Below are positions 1 through 9,835 of a stretch of 22,017 nucleotides of DNA, piece by piece; position 1 is the first letter of the stretch, and every line of letters starts with the position of its first letter. Where the stretch lies: positions 738,028 through 760,044 of the forward strand of contig BFEA01000632.1 in the NCBI GenBank assembly GCA_003427395.1. The letters are read 5' to 3'. A program made the translations under genes and the position numbers. The notes beneath the pieces are model-generated. The model was not told where the DNA came from and did no database searches. It was given only the letters and a program-made list of their open reading frames with translations. Origin of the DNA: Chara braunii. Lineage: Eukaryota > Streptophyta > Charophyceae > Charales > Characeae.

Positions 1-897
1 TTTGAAATTTAGAATGTAATTTTACATTAGAATGATTATCTAATTTTGAAAATTTTTTCTGCTGTGCCCCTCTTTCAGCAGGTGACACCTCAGGTAGTTT
101 GTGGAAAGCTTGGACTGCCAAAGGCGTCATCCAGATAATGAATATTTGGGACGAAGACAATCTGGATTGGATCTCGCCAAACAACCTCACATTGAAATTA
201 CCAAGGTTACACAATGTGGCCAGTAACCGAGAGAAGTTGATATCAGCAATCTCCATTGTGTGGATAAGTGCTCTCCAAGGATCGCCCTTACAGACCGGTA
301 ATACTTGGTTCATCAGACAGAATGAACAAGAGTATGTGTGAAGAACAGTCGGCCGAGAACTGTCCACCAAAACAAGGGTCCAAAAGTGGGCCCATGCCCA
401 GACTCTCATGCAGGGTCAAGAACTGCATTTTGCCTATGAGACAAGCATCCAAGCAGATCAACACTGGACAGACTTGATAGAGGTAAGAGTTCTCTCTAAA
501 TTCGATAAAACAGGTAAGAAACTTTGCACAATGGTACTCTGTGGAACTTTTCCTACAACGTTGTAAAACAGTAAGGGAAGCGACTCTCTTGTACCTTTAG
601 CGGAGTACAAACCAAGTATAAAAGTATCTATACAAAGAAAGCAAATGCAAAGAAAGTCAGCAATGGTCGTGGTGGAACGTTGGAAGACCAAGTTCCCACA
701 ACTCATGTCGGAGAATAACTTGCTTAGACATTGGAGATCGTATATGGCGAAAAATGGAACCGAACATTCCTTGGCACTTCCATTCCATCTCTAACATGGA
801 GTTCAAAGAAGAAGGGATACCCCATTTTTGGAAGGAAAGTTTTCAAGTAAGACGAAAAATTTTAAAATTGGAATGAGATTTTTTGATGGAATGAAAA
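1..897 (+). repeat. Tandem LINE-derived unit, copy 1 of 3
   Basis: This is the first of three head-to-tail copies of a unit of about 0.9 kb; the window may begin inside it. Each unit opens with about 75 bp of AT-rich sequence (TTTAGAATGTAATTTTAC) and a pyrimidine tract ending in CAGCAGGTGAC. Then comes sequence that translates, with breaks, as the C-terminal part of a LINE ORF2 (GKAW, then IWDEDNLDW). The tail is AT-rich. Compared with copy 2 it lacks 19 bp after CTTTGCACAATGG near 532. The reading frame is broken, so it encodes nothing intact. It is a fossil repeat and not a host gene. Confidence 0.8.
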
Positions 898-1814
898 TTT
901 AAAATTTAGAATGTAATTTTACTATAGAATGATTATCATATTTTGGAAATTTTTTCTGTTGTACCCCCTTTTCAACAGGTGACGCCTCAGGTAGTTTTGG
1001 GAAAGCTTGGACTGCCAAAGGCGTCATCCAGATAATGGATATTTGGGACGAAGACAATCTGGATTGGATCTCGCCAGACAACCTCAGATTGAAATTACCA
1101 AGGCTACACAATGTGGCCAATAAGCTACAGAAGTTTATATCAGCAATCTCCATTGTGTGGGTAAGTGCTCTCCAAAGATCGCCCTTACAGACCGGTAATA
1201 CTTGGTTCATTTGACAAAATGCACAAGACTATGTCTCGAGAACAGTCGGCCGAGAATTGTCCACCAAAACAAGGGTCCAAAAGTGGGCCCATGCCCGGAC
1301 TCTCATGCAGGGTCAAGAACTGCATTTTGCCGATGAGACAAGTATCCAAGCAGATCAAGACTGGACAGACTTGATAGAGGTAAGAGTTCTCTCTAAATTC
1401 GATAAAACAGGTAAGAAACTTTGCACAATGGGAAATGAGGCACTTTCGTACTCTGTGGAACTTTTCCTACAAGGTTGGAAAAACAGTAAGGGAAGCGACT
1501 CTCTTATACCTTTAGCGGAGTACAAACGAAGTATAAAAGTATCTATACAAAGAAAGCAAATGCAAAGAAAATCAGCAATGGTCGTGGTGGAACGTTGGCA
1601 GACGAAGTTCCCACAGCTCATGTCGGAGGAGAACTTGTTAAGATATTGGAGACCGTATATTGCGAAAAATGGAACCGGACATTCCCTGACATTTTCATTC
1701 CATCTCTAACATGCAGTTCAAATAAGAAGGGATATCCCATTCTTGGAAGGAAAGTTTTCAAGTAAGATGAAAAATTTTAAAATTGGAATGACATTTTTTA
1801 AGATGGAATGAAAA
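898..1814 (+). repeat. Tandem LINE-derived unit, copy 2 of 3
   Basis: The second unit is offset 897 bp from copy 1 and 917 bp from copy 3, measured at the shared TTTAGAATG word. It keeps the longest readable stretch of the three (1257-1709). It ends in the same AT-rich tail as copy 1 (GGAAGGAAAGTTTTCAAGTAAGA, then AAAATTTTAAAATTGGAATG). Near 1650 the sequence leaves the LINE colinear order seen in copy 3 and continues as CCGTATATTGCGAAAAATGG, which matches 4131-4150 downstream. Copies 1 and 2 are therefore internally rearranged derivatives. Confidence 0.8.
1257..1709 (+). pseudogene. LINE ORF2 C-terminal fragment (family B1)
   Basis: This is a readable stretch of about 150 codons inside copy 2. 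It aligns by eye with the post-RT C-terminal region of the minus-strand LINE-A ORF2 in this window: EVRVLSKFDKTGKK matches EEVRVSYQFSAGG, and the ENLLRYWR end matches EMWKLYKR. In the parent element this region links the reverse transcriptase to the zf-RVT finger. The upstream part (GKAW to TWFI, about 985-1210) lies in another frame and is cut by a TGA near 1212. The last 16 or so residues, after LLRYWR, come from the rearranged junction. No catalytic residues are present and there is no sign of independent function. Confidence 0.6.
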
Positions 1815-2831
1815 TTTAAAATTTAGAATGTAATTTTACTATAGAATGATTATCTAATTATGGAAAAATTTTCTGTTGTACCCCCTTTTCAGCAGGTGAC
1901 GCCTCAGGTAGTTTGGGGAAAGCTTGGACTGCCAAAGGCGTCATCCAGATAATGGATATTTGGGACGAAGACAATCTGGATTGGATCTCGCCACACAACC
2001 TCAGATTGAAATTACCAAGGCTACACAATGTGGCTAGTAACCTAGAGAAGTTGATATCAACAATCTCCATTGTGTGGGTAAGTGCTCTCCAAAGATCGCC
2101 CTTACAGACCGGTAATACTTGGTTCATCAGACAGAATGAACAAGACCATGTCTGGAGAACAGTCCGCCCAGAACTGTCCACTAGAACAAGGGTCCAAAAG
2201 TGGGCCCATGCCTGGACTCCCATGCAGGGTCAAGTACTGCATTTTGCCTATGAGACAAGCATCCAAGCAGATCAAGAATGGACAGGTTTGATAGAGGTAA
2301 GAGTTATCGCTTAATTCGATATAACAGGTAAGGAACTTTGCACAATGGGAAATGAGGCACTTTCGTACTGTGTGGAACTTTTCCTACAAGGTTGGAAAAC
2401 AGTGAGGGAAGCGACTCTCTTATGCCTTTAGCGGAGTACAAACAAAGTATAAAAGTATCTATATAAAGATAGCAAATGCAAAGAAAGTCAGCAATGGTCG
2501 TGGTGGAACGTTGGCAGACCAAGTTCCCACAGCTCATGTCGGAGGAGAACTTGCTGAGATATTGGAGACACCTTAAGAAAATGCCCGAGCAAAAGGTTGT
2601 CAGTCTATTTTGGTTACAGACCCTTAATGTCATACCGTCTGCAAAATGACTTATTTCTAGGAGAATGAACGTTCTCCGAGCATGTTCCAGATGTAGGTGG
2701 GCATGAGAATCTACCACACACGTGTGGGTCGATTGCCCTTTCTCACTCAGATTATGGCAATGGTGGAGAAAACATTGGAAAGCATTCTCATCCGAGGTCT
2801 TTCCGTGGTCATACGAATGGATTGAAGCAGG
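1815..2831 (+). mobile_element. LINE family B1 fragment (copy 3, extends to zf-RVT)
   Basis: The third unit starts like copies 1 and 2 but stays colinear with a LINE ORF2 past ENLLRYWR at about 2567. It continues as RHLKKMPEQKVVSLFW and reaches a zf-RVT zinc finger at 2683-2745 (ACSRCRWA, one stop, then ESTTHVWVDCPF), with the Cys/Cys/His/Cys pattern of LINE C-termini. The following RLWQWWRKHWKAF is the usual Trp-rich segment after the finger. Frames shift several times and stops interrupt the reading. It ends near 2831, where sequence from an earlier part of another LINE ORF2 begins. It shows the ancestral order from which copies 1 and 2 were rearranged. Confidence 0.7.
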
Positions 2832-2839
2832 TATGAGCA

Positions 2840-4572
2840 GAAGGACGTCCACCAATCAATGATGAATGGATCAACGCCCCGGCCCAGCACAAACGTGACA
2901 ATTGGAGGAACAAACATTCATCCCTGTTTGGTCGATCCTTAGTTCTCAACAATGTCATCTTCGCAACACTTTGGTACAAATCCTTACTGTGACCATTGAG
3001 CAAAGCAGTTCTAAGAAGGCTAAAGAAAAAAACAGCGGCCTTCTTGTGAAGAGGGGATGGAGAGCAGGCCAACGTAATAAGCCGTGTGGCCTGGGACTCA
3101 ATTATCCAGCCAAAGGCAGGGGGTGGCCTGGGAATACTGGATCCGTCCACACAAGCGCAGACACTGCGCATCCAATGGTTAAAGAAACTAATCTTTGCTC
3201 CCCAAAGTCCGTGGTGAGGTGGGTGACAGACACGAGGGGCTGCGTTATGACGAGCTCGTCCCTACCCTGGAAGAATTGGGTTAAGCATGAAGTGTTTTGG
3301 GTGGGGGACCTCTGGGACAGTGAAAGGCACGACTGGAAAACAGGGGATCAATTACGAGCATCGTTGAGGTTCTGTCACCATGTAGAGGAGCGATTAAAAT
3401 ACCTCATTGAGGTTATCCCACTGGAATGGTACCGAATACTCGAACGAGGCCCTACCTTGAAAGAAGGGGATTGGGTGGCAGATATAGGGACCCCTTTGAG
3501 GATCGGCCTGATCCATGTGGTTTTACCCCAAGTAGTTCTGGTAGAAGACTATGCTATCACCAGAACAGACACCCTCCAAGGGGACAGAGCACCCTTCGAA
3601 TGGAGAGATATAACATCGTTGCATCGAGTGAGAGTCCTCGAAGAAAAGGGACAAAGGATGGAATTTCAGCCCGACAAACCAATTCAGGACTTGGCTCTGG
3701 ACCCAATAGAATGGATCTGGCAGCCCCCACAAAAAAGGGGTACCCCCAAAATGAAACCCATCAGCCTGCACCAATTATCGGTTAAAACCACCTATAAAAT
3801 GATCAGACCTAAACGGCATCTGTGAGACATGATAAACGATAGATGAGCCAGACACCTGAACGTGGACCGCGCCCTCCTCTCTCCAATCCTATAGTTCAGG
3901 GAACAAAAATACAAACCCTTAAAAATCACTTCCCTGCAGTGGCAGATAGCCCACCGTTTTCTGCCCACAAACGACTGGTTAATCGACCGCACAAAACTTG
4001 AACAAAGAGGCTTGCTGCTTCCCTGGTGCCAACGGTGTCAAAGTCTATTCCCCTTCCACAAGAAGGCGGAAACCATTGAACACGTTTTCATGCAATGCCC
4101 GATTGCTCAATTCACATGGTGATGGTGAGACCGTATATGGCGAAAAATAGAACCGGACATTCCCTGGCACTGGACATGGCAAGCCATTCTGACAGGACAC
4201 TGGCCATTAGCAGGAACAACCTCGACCTTCGTAGAAAACATGTACAGACTAGGTAGGAGGGCGGTTATATGGGCACTATGGTGGCAGCGATGTACCCTGG
4301 CTATGGAAAAGGTACGGGTGGAGGGGCCAAAGATCAGTGAACAAATCCAGCAACAGATACACCTTGAATTTACGCATAAATGGTTGGACACAAAAACACA
4401 ATTAAACCTTTTTAGACAGATTGGAGACGTCAAGAGACGAATAACAGCATTTTGCACAGACTGGGTAGGGGGAGAAAGAGAAGGATGGATCGCTAAAGTA
4501 GAATGGAGCGGTGACAGAGGAGGGGATCTGCGGGACCTGGAAGAAATAAGAGACTACCGTTTAGTCTTTTAA
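2840..4572 (+). pseudogene. LINE family B2 ORF2 C-terminal half, degenerate
   Basis: This is a second, more diverged LINE ORF2 fragment. It begins just after the RT core (GRSLVLNNVIFATLWYKSLL, then RVAWDSIIQP and GGGLGILDPSTQAQ). These segments match FGRALIVNAAVFSQLWYAEA, LSWEKIIA and GGLAILDPSRQNK of LINE-A. In-frame TGA codons interrupt it and the frame changes near 3200. From 3270 to 3820 it reads FWVGDLWDSERHDW, IPLEWYRILERGP and LALDPIEWIWQPP. A zf-RVT finger lies at 4027-4098 (WCQRC, IEHVFMQC). Two stops near 4120 precede RRAVIWALWWQRC, and the frame ends in TAA at 4570-4572. Compared with LINE-A, about 100 residues are missing between the ILDPS and IWD-like motifs. No EN or RT catalytic motifs remain. 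Confidence 0.75.
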
Positions 4573-4822
4573 GGACTGGACTAACATAGAGCCCTCGTTT
4601 CCACTACACCCTTCCTCGGATTTCCCTGATCCCTTCCCACTCCATGCCTTGTCCCTGGTGGAAACCCTGTCATGACTATGAAAACCTGATGACAAGATCC
4701 CTTCTGAGTTTTTCTAGATCTATGCCTTTACGCGGTCTTTCTCCCTGGTGCCCCCTGGGCAATCTCGGAACAACGCACTATTCAATGGAGAACTTCCAGG
4801 AAAATGTCAGTTACAAGCTTAG
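4573..4822 (+). other. Putative 3' flank of LINE B2
   Basis: These 250 bp of noncoding DNA lie between the LINE-B2 stop codon and the U2/LINE-A insertion. I see no conserved ORF, RNA or repeat here. By position it may be the 3' UTR of B2. No plus-strand poly(A) is present, which is expected if the later insertion split the element. Confidence 0.4.
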
Positions 4823-4830
4823 ATGAGATA
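4823..4830. repeat. Left copy of 8-bp target duplication
   Basis: ATGAGATA here is repeated exactly at 5057-5064. The two copies bracket the A-rich tail and body of the U2-like sequence. That is the arrangement expected of a target-site duplication made by LINE-type target-primed reverse transcription. At 8 bp it is at the short end for this mechanism and chance cannot be excluded. Confidence 0.5.
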
Positions 4831-4861
4831 TACAATTTTATTTTTTATTTTTTTTTAAATT
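4831..4861 (-). other. A-rich tail of the U2 retrocopy
   Basis: Read on the minus strand, the U2-like sequence runs directly into a tract made almost only of A and T (plus strand TTTTATTTTTTATTTTTTTTT). A functional plant U2 gene would have a specific 3' processing box here. An A tail points instead to reverse transcription of a polyadenylated or A-tailed U2 RNA. Confidence 0.6.
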
Positions 4862-5058
4862 CCCCTTGAAGGGGAGGGCTGCGCCGCACTCTGCCGCAAT
4901 GCAACACAGAGGCAACGCTGGAAAGGTCGAGCAAGCAAGCTTCCCCTTTCTACCTCTCCGTGGCCCCAACAAAATGATTTAATATCGTTGTGGTCCGATG
5001 GACCACAAATCAGAACAGATACTACACTTGATCTTAGCCAAAAGGCCGAGAAAGGTAT
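4862..5058 (-). ncRNA. U2 snRNA-like sequence lacking stem-loop IIa; likely processed pseudogene
   Basis: The minus strand from 5058 begins ATACCTTTCTCGGCC, the invariant U2 5' end that pairs with U6. It continues with GATCAAGTGTAGTATCTGTTC, which includes the GUAGUA branch-point recognition sequence (plus strand 5020-5025). The conserved stem-loop IIa that should follow is missing: GTTC joins TGATTTG at about 5006-5016, a loss of roughly 16 nt. Stem IIb is perfect (TGTGGTCC/GGACCACA, 4989-5007). An Sm-like site ATTTTG lies at 4970-4975, and GC-rich stems follow. Length is about 197 nt, normal for plant U2. There is no upstream USE or TATA box, because the LINE-A poly(A) sits 8 nt before +1. 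The 3' end is an A-rich tail. Identity as U2 is secure; function is doubtful. Confidence 0.9.
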
Positions 5059-5064
5059 GAGATA
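5057..5064. repeat. Right copy of 8-bp target duplication
   Basis: ATGAGATA matches 4823-4830 exactly. Its first two bases coincide with the first two nucleotides of U2, so the boundary is ambiguous by 2 bp. Only AC separates it from the LINE-A poly(A)/poly(T) tract. Confidence 0.5.
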
Positions 5065-5066
5065 AC

Positions 5067-5091
5067 TTTTTTTTTTTTTTTTTTTTTTTTT
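5067..5091 (-). other. LINE-A poly(A) tail
   Basis: A run of 25 T on the plus strand is a poly(A) in the orientation of LINE-A. It ends 8 nt before the U2-like sequence. Its purity suggests either a fairly recent insertion or slippage upkeep, which contrasts with the many disabling mutations in the ORFs. Confidence 0.75.
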
Positions 5092-5582
5092 GGTTAAAAA
5101 ACCATCTCATTATATCAAATAGAGAAGAGGCCGGGGTACACACAATTCTACCTGGTACGGTAACCAAGTTCATTAGCCAGTCGAACCTGGCGAAATTGCT
5201 CCTAATCCTTGAAAGGGTGCCAGACCAACCTGACAAACAGCAGAGCAGGAAGCCAACCCAACCTGGCAACATAACCTAAAGCAGACAATTAAACTAACAT
5301 TCTTGTACGACGGCCCCACTGACCCTAATGTGGGCCTGTGAGCCTAAAGCTTCCGCTGCCAAGGTGTTTTGAACCACCGAATGACCAGGTTGGGTCAGCC
5401 TTGAAAGTTGAGTTTCTTACTCGACATATGAGAGCTAATACTACTATCCCCAATTCCCTCTCTACCCAACTCTCATCCATTCTAATTTTAAGGGCAATTT
5501 TCATCTTCGTCTTCCGAACACTCCCTTCTCATTAGAGAACCCATTCCTAATACCCAAAACCACAAAACTAATTTTACTTGAT
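5092..5582 (-). other. LINE-A 3' UTR
   Basis: This is about 490 bp between the ORF2 stop and the poly(A). There is no conserved ORF. The last bases before the tail form a small palindrome (TGGTTAAAAAACCA, 5091-5104 on the plus strand). Beside it, ATCTCAT at 5104-5110 is the inverse of ATGAGAT at 5057-5063. In many LINEs the 3' end of the RNA carries a structure read by the reverse transcriptase; whether this short stem acts that way is inference. Confidence 0.6.
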
Positions 5583-8500
5583 CTAGGGTGAAAGCACCAG
5601 CCTTCCCGTCTGAGCAGAGACTGCTGCCAGTCTGTTATTCTTGGCCCAAGATCGCAATAACCACAGCCTCGCCTTCGAATGCACTGGATCTAGTTGCGAC
5701 AGGACCTTTTTCCTCCAATCCACGATTATCATGTGCCTGACCGTGGTTTTCATCCCAGCTTTAAGAGCTGCATCCGAAAAGTATATTTTTTCGAATAGCA
5801 CTGAGTTCCTTTCCTTCCACATCCACCAGATGACCACTGTCCGAATTGCTGACGCCACATACCCCCATCCCTTCCCGTACAAAAGCATACCAGGCAGTTT
5901 ACCTGTAATTGCCCACTCCAGATCTCATTTTACCTCTTCCGGCCCGCCCCAAGCTTCCCAATGATAGCCCCACCATTTCCAAATGCGGTATGAGAGTGGG
6001 CAAGTTCCCCACAAGTGTGTCAAATCTTTCGGAGCCCAGTGGCATCTCACACAACCTATGTCGATCTCCATGCCTCGAGTGAACAGGGAAACCGCATCCA
6101 GTAGAGCCGAATGAACTGTCAGCTACAGTATCGAAGCACATTTCTTGCTCGGTAGTCTTTTATAAAGTTTCCACATTTCTTCATAATACTTAACTAACAG
6201 AGCCGATCCCGTACTGGCCTGTGGGTGCGCCTCCTGAATTTTGACAGTTGAGCTCCCTCCTAGTCTCTGCAGCATCATGCCCAACCCAGAGCTGTACCTG
6301 AGGAGTCCTGGTTTGCCTCTCATCTTTGACCACCCATATAGTTTCGGGTCCAGCTTCAACTCCCAGATCGGTTTACTATTCATCAGGAGTACCGGGTGTG
6401 TTGCCCCTCCTGCTGAGAACTGATACGAGACTCTCACTTCCTCCAGTAAGCAGGGGTTGTTCACCACACGTTCCTCCTTGAAGCTTAAAGCAACATCTTG
6501 GCACCCTTCACTCACCCGTCCCTCCCACACTTCCATTCTGTCATGACTGACTGCTTTGAATATATGTGTGTCTCTGCCAACACCAAGGACTGGGCGGTAC
6601 CATCGGCCTGCTGCGGAGTGTTCTTTCAAAAACTGTTTCCAGTCCTCCGGAATCGCTTGAACCAGCTCCTCCCTTCTTACCTCGACGTACCATAGTCTGC
6701 CCAGGTTTCCTCTGAGGTCTGAGGCACTCTTCCATTCCAACCGTTGGTCATCCCATATATCTTCAACACGCAACACTCCTCTTTCTATCCATGCTTTCCC
6801 AAAGTTTCCTCGTCCTGCGATCATAAACATTGACCTATCTGCTTTCTTTATCCACCGATTCTCGAAAAGGAGCTGCCTTAAGACTTCGTCCCGAGAGCAC
6901 GGTTCCTTCATGGATACTGGAACAAGTGTTCTCCAGGCTTGCAACACGCCCTGCCAAAAGGAGGATTTTGGTCTCCTCTTCTGAAAGGACGGAGTCATTA
7001 TCACTTCCCATACATCCTCTCCTCTGCTCAATCCCCAATCTTTTGCCAGGATATACACTGCTAGCGCCACCCAACTGCAGTCATCCACGTCAAGAGCCGC
7101 TTTTATGGGCCACTTTCCCAGCAGTGCTTTATTCTGGCGGGATGGGTCCAAAATAGCAAGCCCCCCTTCCTCCTTCGATGCTATGATTTTTTCCCACGAT
7201 AACTTGGACATATGCGCTTTCCCCTCCTCAGCGTTCGGCTTCCAAATATACCTTGAGGCCGCGTTCCTGATGCCTTGTGCGGCTTTTTTGCCAAGTGGTC
7301 TAATTGCTTCAGCATACCAAAGTTGGGAAAAGACTGCCGCGTTCACAATCAGCGCTCTACCAAATAAGGAGAGGCCATAGATAGTCTTCCACTTCTGCAA
7401 TCTCCGCTCCACCCTGCCCTGCAAAATCTTGTTTTGTGTCTCTGCGCAGTTCTGCAACGAAATTTGAACTCCCAAAAATCTCTCGGATGAGTCAGCAAGA
7501 ATCTTTTTCATCCCAAAATCAACACATAACTCAAATTGTTCTGGCAAAAAGAACACCGACTTTCACCAGTTGACTTGAGCCTCACTAAGTACACAATATT
7601 CCGCAAGCGTTTCTTTGATCGCTGTCAGTGAGTCCGGCGAGTTTCTAGATACGATTGTGAGATCGTCTGCCAACGCACTACCCTTAAACTGCAGGTGTCC
7701 ACGAGTCCGCAATCCCACTATATAGGGATTACCTCTCACATTATTAAGCAACACATCCATTTGTAGAACGAAGAGCAAAGGCGCTAACGGGCACCCTTGC
7801 CGTAGTGAGCGAGTCAACGGAAAGGTGGTGGAGATCCTACCATTGATCATTACCGAGGCGGTAGCGTGAAAGTATATGACTTTTACCCATTGGCAAAAGT
7901 TCAGTCCAATACCCATGTGTCTCAGAGTTATGAGCACAAAAGGCCAACTAACGCTGTCATAGGCTTTTTCCAAGTCAAGAAGCAGGATAGTCATGTCTAA
8001 TTGCTCCTCAGAGATTATCTCCATTGACTCTATAACAGTAGCTATGTTGTCCAAAATCGACCTCCCTTTCACAAACGCGCCTTGGTCAACTCCTACTAAG
8101 TTCGGTAGATATATTGCCAGTCTGATGGCAAGAGAGACTTAGCCAGGAGTTTATACACTGTGTTTAGCAAGGATATCGGTCGCCAGTTCCTAATGTTGTT
8201 TTTGTCTCCTTTCTTATACAGTAGAGTTATGATCCCTTTTGTCATACTGGGGGGGAGTCTTGTTCCAACCAGCGCTTCGTTATAGATATGGATCAGATCC
8301 TCGCTGAAGAGTGGCCTGAATTTCAAAAAGAATTCGATGGGCAGCCCATCCTGCCCTGGGGACTTTCCCTTCGCCATCTGTTTGGCAGCGTGCGTCAGTT
8401 CTTCATTGGTTATTGGTCTATCTAGGGCTTATTTGCCTTCTTCTGCAATCTGAGCAGTTGTGTGCACCCAGAAGGCCGATTCCCTGGTCAGATCCAAGTC

Positions 8501-9835
8501 TACCGCATCCGGTGACCTCCGAGACGTCAAAATATCCCGGAAGTAAATGACGGCGTGTTTGCACATCCCAATTATATCTGTGGACTTGCAGAGATTCAAA
8601 TCAAAAGGATGAGCCAACTCCTTCATTATGCGGTGTTGTGTGGTCTGTCTATTAACCAATGTGAAGGTTTCCTTAGTCATACCATCCAGTTTCTCCATGC
8701 CCAGAACTTTGCACCGATCTTGCCAAACCTTTTGCTTCCGTACCTGTATCTCCTCCCATTTGGCTAGCTATCGAATTTTTCCTCTGGCCCAGAAAACATC
8801 TGAGATCAAGTGTTTCCCCATTTCTAACTCTGCTTCCTCTATTTTCTGTTTGCAGACCCTTTCTTCTTCATTCCTACGATAAGCTTTCATCATCGACAAA
8901 ACTGATAGGCCCTTTGAAATAATTATTAAGCCTGTCGTTAGCCACTCCCCCTTTGTTGGGAATAACTCCTTTGTGCTCTGCCAGGCTTCATTTTGATGCT
9001 GGACCCACTGTGTGATACCCGGGTCATTCAGGTTGTCCGTGTTCAGCCTGAAGTATCCCCGTTTTCTGTCGATGCACGGACCTGGTGTGAACCGGGCTAG
9101 GATGGGGTAATGATCAAACATAGTGTCCGCCATCGGGCTTATTGATAGCAGGGATTCCCAAGCAGCAGCTTTTACCAGCATCATATCAATCCTACGTTCG
9201 CTGCTTGGGGGAATGTGTACCTGGCCAGGGGTCACTCGTCCCCTGCTGGCCGGATGCCAGGTAAAACCGTAATCATTGGGGTGAGTGACTCGGTAGGCAT
9301 CAACAAGGCCAAATTTTTCCATTAATGCCATCAGTATTTTTGCATCAGAACGGATTGGCCTTACTGTCAACGTGTCGATCCCTGGATTCAGGGTCACATT
9401 CCAATCACCAGCAATAATTAAATTATCTACGTCCGGGATTGCATCTGCAAGTTCAGTTAAAAACTGCAGACGGGAGCGTCTGCCTGCCGGGGCATACACA
9501 CACATTATAGCCCACGATTCTTCCGCCATTACTCCGTTAACCCATGCCCATTGGCCCCAGTTATCAAAGATCTCGTCTGTCTATTCAAAATCCAAATCTC
9601 TGTGGATTAAAATGGTTGTCCCACCTTTAGTACCATTGGCGGGGGCCCACAGTTGTGGACCATCCCACCACTTTCCCAAGGCCGCGATATTTCCCTCGTT
9701 TAATTTGGTTTCCTGAAGGCATATAATTTGCGCCTTCTGTGAATGTATCCAAGATTTGAGACGGCTCCGTTTTTCCCTGCCGTTTCAGTCTCCTAACCCC
9801 CTAACGTTCCACGAGGCCACTGATACTGTGTTCAT
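5583..9835 (-). pseudogene. LINE-A ORF2: APE endonuclease, reverse transcriptase, zf-RVT (broken)
   Basis: The ATG at 9835-9833 opens a region of about 1,417 codons. Endonuclease motifs appear in order: SWNVRGLGD, LQETK, AGDWNV, RRIDMMLV, and FDHYP (SDH-like). RT motifs follow: KSPGQDGLPIEFF, NWRPISLLNTVYKLLAKSL, LLDLEKAYDSVSW (motif A), LRQGCPLAPLLF (motif B) and ALADDL (motif C, DD at 7662-7667). The zf-RVT finger reads CVRCHWAPKDLTHLWGTC (about 6055-6002), then IWWMWKERN. In-frame stops lie at 9785-9787, 9581-9583, 8768-8770, 8429-8431, 7563-7565, 6123-6125 and 5925-5927, and a frameshift lies in an AG run near 8131-8138. The true terminator is TAG at 5583-5585. The frame before each stop continues with LINE-like sequence after it. 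Such proteins nick DNA and copy their own RNA at the nick; this copy cannot make a full protein. Confidence 0.9.

Noticed and set aside
1890-2300. Exon-like pieces in the tandem units: pyrimidine tract with CAG before GTGACG, and GTAAGTG / GTAAGAG donors
   Set aside because: The sequence between the supposed donor and acceptor is only about 30 bp and reads through as LINE protein that aligns with LINE-A, so it is coding remains and not introns.
2902-3825. A 307-codon plus-strand open frame taken as one gene
   Set aside because: Its first third is out of frame with the LINE reading (GRSLVLNN to ILDPS lies in another frame). Only the part after about 3200 is the true LINE frame.
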